9,990 nucleotides of DNA from Rhizobiaceae bacterium. Lineage in GTDB: Bacteria > Pseudomonadota > Alphaproteobacteria > Rhizobiales > Rhizobiaceae. Both the position numbers and the translations under genes were made by a program. Positions 6,268 through 9,990 of this stretch are shown here, piece by piece; position 1 is the first letter of the stretch; every line of letters begins with the position of its first letter. The DNA lies in NCBI GenBank assembly GCA_028865845.1, contig JAGWJK010000088.1, positions 1 to 9,990 on the forward strand. Direction: 5' to 3'. The notes beneath the pieces are model-generated. The model saw only the letters and a program-made list of their open reading frames with translations, was not told the DNA's origin and did no database searches.

Positions 6268-7052
6268 AGCTGCAAAAATTCTTTGCCTGGATCGCTGTCG
6301 CCATCGGCGTCATCTATTTCTTCGTTCCGCTCATTGGTACGCTGGAGTTTTCGCTGCGCATGCGCCGCGATGCCTACAGCTTCGACGCCTATCGGTCGGT
6401 CTTTTCGGACTTCGGCTTCCTCACCGCCTTCGGCTTTTCGATGGTGATGGCGCTGCTGACGATCGTTTTTGGCATGCTGCTCGTCGTGCCGACGGCCTAT
6501 TGGGGACGCCTGCGCTTGCCGCAGCTCCGTCCGTTCGTCGAGTTCGTCACGCTGATGCCGCTCGTCATCCCGGCTATCGTTATCGTCTTCGGCTACCTGC
6601 GCCTCTATAACTCGTCGTCGATCCTGCCGCTGACGGGTTACAGCCAGACCACCACCTTCCTGTTGGTGTGCTCCTATATCGTATTGTCCCTGCCCTATAT
6701 GTATCGCTCGGTCGACACGGCGATGCGTACGATCGACGTCGGCACCTTGACGGAAGCAGCCGAAAGCCTCGGCGCGAAGTGGACGACCATCATGTTCCGC
6801 TGTATCTTCCCCAATGTGATGAGCGGCGTGCTTTCGGGCGCCTTCATCACGCTTGCCATCGTCATGGGCGAATTCACCATGGCCTCGCTGCTCAATCAAC
6901 CGGCCTTCGGCCCGTATATGCAGCTTGTCGGCGCCAACAAGGCTTACGAGCCGTCGGCACTGGCGATTATTGCGCTCGCTGTGACCTGGCTCAGCATGGG
7001 CCTTCTCCAGCTGGTCTCCCGTTTCTCAAAATCCGCTCCGATTAAGGCGTAA
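6264..7052 (+). CDS. ABC importer inner-membrane permease 2
   Basis: The 262-residue partner permease (PotC/FbpB-C type). It has an N-terminal membrane segment (about 8-28), further segments near 55-78, 93-113, 131-148 and 186-210, a last one near 230-253, and the EAA loop LTEAAESLGAKWTTIMFRCIF (162-182). Start is placed at ATG 6264, which forms ATGA with the stop of permease 1; a GTG three codons upstream (6255) is also in frame but is less likely. The ATPase gene follows after 11 nt. Together with the other three genes it makes one type I ABC importer. Confidence 0.92.
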   Translation: MKLQKFFAWIAVAIGVIYFFVPLIGTLEFSLRMRRDAYSFDAYRSVFSDFGFLTAFGFSMVMALLTIVFGMLLVVPTAYWGRLRLPQLRPFVEFVTLMPLVIPAIVIVFGYLRLYNSSSILPLTGYSQTTTFLLVCSYIVLSLPYMYRSVDTAMRTIDVGTLTEAAESLGAKWTTIMFRCIFPNVMSGVLSGAFITLAIVMGEFTMASLLNQPAFGPYMQLVGANKAYEPSALAIIALAVTWLSMGLLQLVSRFSKSAPIKA

Positions 7053-7063
7053 GGCTCCTCACC

Positions 7064-7999
7064 ATGGCTTTTCTCGAACTGACACACATCAAGAAATCTT
7101 TCGGCGAAACCCACGTCGTTCATGACTTCAACATGCATATCGAGAAGGGAGAATTCATCTCCTTCCTCGGACCGTCGGGCTGCGGCAAGACGACCGTTCT
7201 GCGGATGATCGCCGGCTTCGAAACCCCGTCCGCCGGCACGCTGACGATCAACGGCAAGGATCAGCGTCCGCTGAAGCCGAACCAGCGCAACATCGGCATG
7301 GTGTTCCAGGCCTACGCGCTGTTCCCGAACATGACCGTGCATGACAACGTCGCCTTCGGCCTCAAGGTTGCCGGCGTCGCCAAGCCCGAGATCGACAAGC
7401 GCGTCAAGGAAATGCTCGGGCTGATCAAACTCGATCATCTCGCCAACCGCTATCCGTTCCAGATGTCCGGCGGTCAGCAGCAGCGCGTGGCGCTTGCCCG
7501 CGCCATCGCCGTCAAGCCGCAGGTGCTGCTGCTTGACGAGCCGCTCTCGGCGCTCGACGCGAAGATCCGCGTGTCGCTGCGCGAAGAAATCCGCGCCATC
7601 CAGCAGCAGCTCGGCATCACCACGGTCTTCGTCACCCACGACCAGGAAGAAGCTCTGTCGATCTCCGATCGCATCGTCGTCATGAATGCCGGCCGCGCCG
7701 ACCAGATCGGCACGCCCTTCGAGATCTACAATACGCCGGCCACCCGCTTCGTCGCCTCCTTCGTCGGCACGCTGAACCTCATCGAAGGCAAGGTCGTCGA
7801 TCCGGACAGCAGCCGCATTACGACCGGCGACCAGGGCGTGACGCTGAAGCAGTCGGTCACCGCTTACAAGCCCGGCGACACTGTCTCGCTGGCGCTGCGC
7901 CCTGAAGCCGGTTCGCTTGCAGAATCCGCCAAGGGCGATGTTTCTCTTACGGGAAGGATCGTATCCGTGCACTTCCTCGGGTCATTGCATGAGCTATAG
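7064..7999 (+). CDS. ABC importer ATP-binding protein, truncated in the TOBE domain
   Basis: The cytoplasmic ATPase that powers the importer. The nucleotide-binding domain is complete: Walker A GPSGCGKTT (36-44), Q-loop Gln82 in VFQAYALFP, signature MSGGQQQR (134-141), Walker B VLLLDEP (154-160), D-loop SALD (162-165) and H-loop His192. A TOBE-type C-terminal region starts near 240 and normally runs on to a total of about 350-360 residues, but here the protein stops at 311 after GRIVSVHFLGS, followed by an odd LHEL tail. The last codons and TAG lie within an inverted repeat (7988-8020), and no reading frame downstream restores the family sequence, so the 3' end was probably lost by recombination. 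ATP hydrolysis could survive, because all catalytic motifs are present; regulation or dimer stability through TOBE may be affected. Start is ATG 11 nt after permease 2. Confidence 0.9.
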   Translation: MAFLELTHIKKSFGETHVVHDFNMHIEKGEFISFLGPSGCGKTTVLRMIAGFETPSAGTLTINGKDQRPLKPNQRNIGMVFQAYALFPNMTVHDNVAFGLKVAGVAKPEIDKRVKEMLGLIKLDHLANRYPFQMSGGQQQRVALARAIAVKPQVLLLDEPLSALDAKIRVSLREEIRAIQQQLGITTVFVTHDQEEALSISDRIVVMNAGRADQIGTPFEIYNTPATRFVASFVGTLNLIEGKVVDPDSSRITTGDQGVTLKQSVTAYKPGDTVSLALRPEAGSLAESAKGDVSLTGRIVSVHFLGSLHEL

Positions 8000-8020
8000 G
8001 TCACCTTTCTATAACTCATG
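7988..8020. repeat. 12-bp inverted repeat at the point where the ATPase gene is broken
   Basis: CATGAGCTATAG (7988-7999) and CTATAACTCATG (8009-8020) are inverted arms with one mismatch, separated by 9 bases. The layout resembles a tyrosine-recombinase crossover site (paired arms around a short spacer), though a transposon scar or plain hairpin is possible. The ATPase stop codon TAG is the end of the left arm. No recombinase gene is in the window. Confidence 0.55.
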
Positions 8021-8042
8021 ATTATCTGCCTTGATGAGCTAT
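7989..8042 (+). repeat. Direct repeat ATGAGCTAT next to the inverted repeat
   Basis: ATGAGCTAT occurs at 7989-7997 and again at 8034-8042, with similar flanks (TTG before; GG shortly after). With the right arm of the inverted repeat, the half-site is present three times in 55 bases, which supports a protein-binding or recombination site rather than chance. Confidence 0.4.
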
Positions 8043-8592
8043 GGCAGGCTTGCCTATCGCTCAGCCGCAGAACCTCACATACCCCATCCCAATAGCGACG
8101 ATCAGCAGCAAGCCGCCCGTTGCTGAACACATTTGGTTAAATAGCACCTCCAATTCCCGCTCACCCTTGGCATTTGCGACGATCGAGGCGGACTAAGCAT
8201 ATCTGAGAACGATCTTTCATCCTGTCATTCTCCGCGAAAAATATCGAAATTTTGCGAACTGCCTATCACACCGATCGCGTCCAAAAAGGTGTCGGAAAAT
8301 GTCCAGCCTTGTTGACTCAGCTTGATCATCAATCGGATGCAGCTGTCGCGACACCGACTTAGCGCAGAAGTGACGCGGCGCAGCTAACCGGTCTCAAGTA
8401 TGTGCCCACATCGAGCTATCCCGGCCCATTCGCGTTGCAGTCTACCAGTGGCTAGCGCCGAGTCACAAGATTAACTCGAGCGCCCCTGGGCATTGGACAT
8501 TCACCAGTTTCAGCGTCGCTTCGTATTGCGCACCCTTGAAGAAGTTCCCAACTCAGCGCGCGACTACTTGCCGGATTGCGCCGTGGGCGGTG
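8000..8592. other. Gene-poor junction region between ABC operon and traA
   Basis: Nearly 600 bases with no convincing intact gene, tRNA or rRNA on either strand, and frequent stops in all frames. It holds the repeat cluster at its left end, a 7-bp inverted pair GGTGTCG/CGACACC (8288-8294 and 8349-8355), a short minus-strand frame with one hydrophobic stretch (8061-8192), and a plus-strand protein-like fragment (8475-8615). Composition is more AT-rich and less codon-structured than the flanks. It is best read as a scar of past insertions or deletions. Confidence 0.6.
8061..8192 (-). other. Short open frame with one membrane-like segment, unrecognised
   Basis: A stop-to-stop frame of 43 codons. 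Its C-terminal half reads MCSATGGLLLIVAIGMGYV, one probable membrane helix, and the part before it is hydrophilic (NAKGERELEVLFNQ). An ATG in the middle would give a 23-residue peptide, with GGAGG about 14 nt upstream, which is rather far. It may be the tail of a decayed membrane protein or mere chance. Confidence 0.15.
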
Positions 8593-8615
8593 TCATTTCA
8601 GCGACAGTCCCTTAG
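8475..8615 (+). pseudogene. Possible remnant of a protein-coding gene
   Basis: A 46-codon frame between stops containing LDIHQFQRRFVLRTLEE, a sequence with normal protein character. It faintly recalls the start of phage terminase large subunits, where a QRRFV-like helix precedes the ATPase motif, but no Walker motif follows and the frame ends at 8615. It has no good start codon or ribosome site and overlaps the antiparallel 3' end of traA by 23 bases. If real, it is a leftover of a decayed or rearranged gene. Confidence 0.2.
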
Positions 8616-9990
8616 ATTGGCTTTGGCGGAGTACCTCGGCCTGCCTCAATGCGATCGTCGTGCGCTCGTGGGCTGCTAGCTGCTGCACCGTTCGCAGCGT
8701 TGCCCAGGCGGATCGGAGCTCGCTCTTCTGTGCCGGTTGCATTCCTGCCGAGAGTGCCTCAAAGGTCTGTCCCTCCGCAGTCTTGGCCGCAAGGGGCAGG
8801 AAAGCTCGCTCACCGAAGCGCCGTGCCGCCGCCTTGGCGAAACCGTCCAACTCTGACTTCACCGCCTGGTCTGCGAGCGCGTATGCAAGACCAGCCGGCA
8901 GGTCGTTGCGATCGATCGCATTGCGCGCGCGCTCGAGCACCTGCATGGCCCTGGAAGACAAAGCCGGGATATCGATCGACACCTTGGCACGCGCAGCCCG
9001 TTCCTCCTCCTCAAAACGAATCAAAACCTCCGAGCGCCTCGACAAATACTGTCCAAGTTCATGAACAAGGGCCGGAACATTGACCAAGGCTCTGTCGCGA
9101 GCCTGGATCTGCGCGCGGCCCGCGAAAAAGCCAGTCTTTCCCTTCAACGTTCCAAAACTTTCCGGCTGCCCCGCAAGCCTTTCGATCGTCCCTTTGGCAA
9201 TATCCTTGTCAGCCAGCATGGCGTCGACATTAACGGCTTTGAAGGCAGCCTCCGGATCAGCGTAGATCGAATGGAATCGGAATGAGATCGCCTCCCAATT
9301 GTCCTTGAGTGCGGGGTCGGCCGCGAGTTTGTCTTCAACAGCCTGACCAATCGCAGTCGAGAAGATGGTCGTACCAGATACCATGGGTGTTACAGCCTTG
9401 TTTGCATTGAAGGTGGGTAGTTCCGGTCTTGGCTCACCAATGCCGAACCTGGCGGCGACTGCGGCAAGACGGGCGCCGAGGTCGAGCACCTTGGCGGTCT
9501 GCCGGACAGTCCATTGCACTTGGTCGTGGACGATCGTCCGGGCGACATTGATAAGATGGAGGCCACGCGCCTCAGCAAAACGAAGCGCCTGGGCGTAAAA
9601 GGCTGCGCTGCTATAATCGAGTGTCGTTTCCTTCGCGTTCGAGCGCGATAGGATCTGGATCAAGCCGCCGGCTGTGGCAAAGGACTTTTGGCCATAATAG
9701 ACGGCGAGATCCTCGCGATGGCGGGTCATCGCCACATAGGCGAGATGACGATCGAGAGAAAGGGACGCCAGCACTTTCACCCGATCGACGGTCGCTCCCT
9801 GGCTCTTGTGGATGGTCGTTGCATAACCATAATCGATCGCGTTGTAGAAGCGCTGCTCGACGACGACTTGTCGAAGATGCTCGCCTTCTCCGACCTGTGC
9901 TATGACACGACCGGCGGAAGCCTGCACGACCTTGGCGAGCATGCCATTCTTCACGCCTATAGAGCCCTCATTCTTCAGGAAAACGATCTG
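8593..9990 (-). CDS. traA: Ti-type conjugative transfer relaxase/helicase TraA, C-terminal part
   Basis: The last 465 residues of a TraA-type protein, open at the right edge. TraA nicks oriT through an N-terminal MobA/MobL relaxase domain and unwinds DNA with a RecD-like helicase; full proteins of this type exceed 1000 residues. Visible are the end of the helicase domain, QIVFLKNEGSIGVKNGMLA, then IDYGYATTIHKSQGATVD (motif V region) and LAYVAMTRHREDLAVYYG (motif VI with the arginine finger). The long helical C-terminal region, rich in Ala, Glu and Arg, follows and ends SKGLSLK. The relaxase domain and start are outside the window. Its presence marks the replicon, or at least this segment, as conjugative or derived from a conjugative plasmid. 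The C-terminus appears whole. Confidence 0.9.
   Translation of the reverse strand, partial: QIVFLKNEGSIGVKNGMLAKVVQASAGRVIAQVGEGEHLRQVVVEQRFYNAIDYGYATTIHKSQGATVDRVKVLASLSLDRHLAYVAMTRHREDLAVYYGQKSFATAGGLIQILSRSNAKETTLDYSSAAFYAQALRFAEARGLHLINVARTIVHDQVQWTVRQTAKVLDLGARLAAVAARFGIGEPRPELPTFNANKAVTPMVSGTTIFSTAIGQAVEDKLAADPALKDNWEAISFRFHSIYADPEAAFKAVNVDAMLADKDIAKGTIERLAGQPESFGTLKGKTGFFAGRAQIQARDRALVNVPALVHELGQYLSRRSEVLIRFEEEERAARAKVSIDIPALSSRAMQVLERARNAIDRNDLPAGLAYALADQAVKSELDGFAKAAARRFGERAFLPLAAKTAEGQTFEALSAGMQPAQKSELRSAWATLRTVQQLAAHERTTIALRQAEVLRQSQSKGLSLK

Noticed and set aside
6225..6899. Minus-strand open frame opposite permease 2
   Set aside because: His/Arg/Glu-rich antisense product typical of the mirror of a membrane protein; permease 2 has the EAA loop and membrane segments.
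6944..7972. Minus-strand open frame of 342 codons opposite the ABC ATPase
   Set aside because: Shadow frame; the plus strand encodes all ABC ATPase motifs.
7988..8020. Inverted repeat as an intrinsic terminator of the ABC operon
   Set aside because: The stem is AT-rich and is followed by ATTATC, not a T tract; it overlaps the stop codon.
7864..8130. Minus-strand frame of 88 codons across the ATPase 3' end and the junction
   Set aside because: More than half is antisense to the ATPase gene; no ribosome site and no protein-like character.
8041..8196. Plus-strand frame of 51 codons starting at ATG 8041
   Set aside because: No ribosome binding site; Pro/Ser-rich composition looks random, and the opposite strand in this stretch is the more protein-like one.
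8576..9064. Plus-strand open frames opposite traA
   Set aside because: Ser/Arg/Ala-rich composition without motifs, antisense to the recognisable TraA C-terminus.
1..9990. CRISPR arrays, tRNA or rRNA genes
   Set aside because: No regularly spaced repeats and no tRNA- or rRNA-like segments were seen.

Overview
The window looks like a replicon of a Rhizobiales bacterium (Rhizobium, Sinorhizobium or Agrobacterium type), most likely a plasmid or chromid. The basis is the GC-rich alphaproteobacterial coding style, a solute-uptake and nitrogen-compound catabolic cluster of rhizobial type, and the 3' part of a Ti-type conjugative relaxase gene (traA) at the right edge. Species cannot be fixed from the sequence alone.

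Left part (1-2957, minus strand): a probable three-gene operon read leftward. Its order of transcription is a HutG-like N-formylglutamate amidohydrolase family enzyme, a 12-TM-class APC amino acid/amine permease, and a glutamine-synthetase-family ligase cut by the window edge. The gaps between these genes (119 and 143 nt) hold inverted repeats that could tune the mRNA.

Middle (2958-8000): a divergent control region, then on the plus strand an RpiR-type regulator with an unusual SIS domain, followed by a complete ABC importer: periplasmic binding protein, two inner-membrane permeases and an ATPase. A strong hairpin with a T tract lies between the binding-protein gene and the first permease gene and probably sets their ratio. 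The two permease genes overlap by ATGA. The ATPase gene ends early inside its C-terminal TOBE domain.

Right part (8000-9990): the ATPase stop codon lies inside one arm of a 12-bp inverted repeat. After it come about 590 bases with no convincing gene, then the 3' end of traA on the minus strand. This looks like an old recombination junction between the uptake cluster and plasmid-transfer DNA, with gene debris in between.

Reading the cluster together (inference): RpiR probably controls uptake (ABC importer and APC permease) and early processing of an amine or amino-acid derivative. A GS-like gamma-glutamyl ligase and an FGase-like amidohydrolase would be its first enzymes. The substrate is not identifiable from this window.
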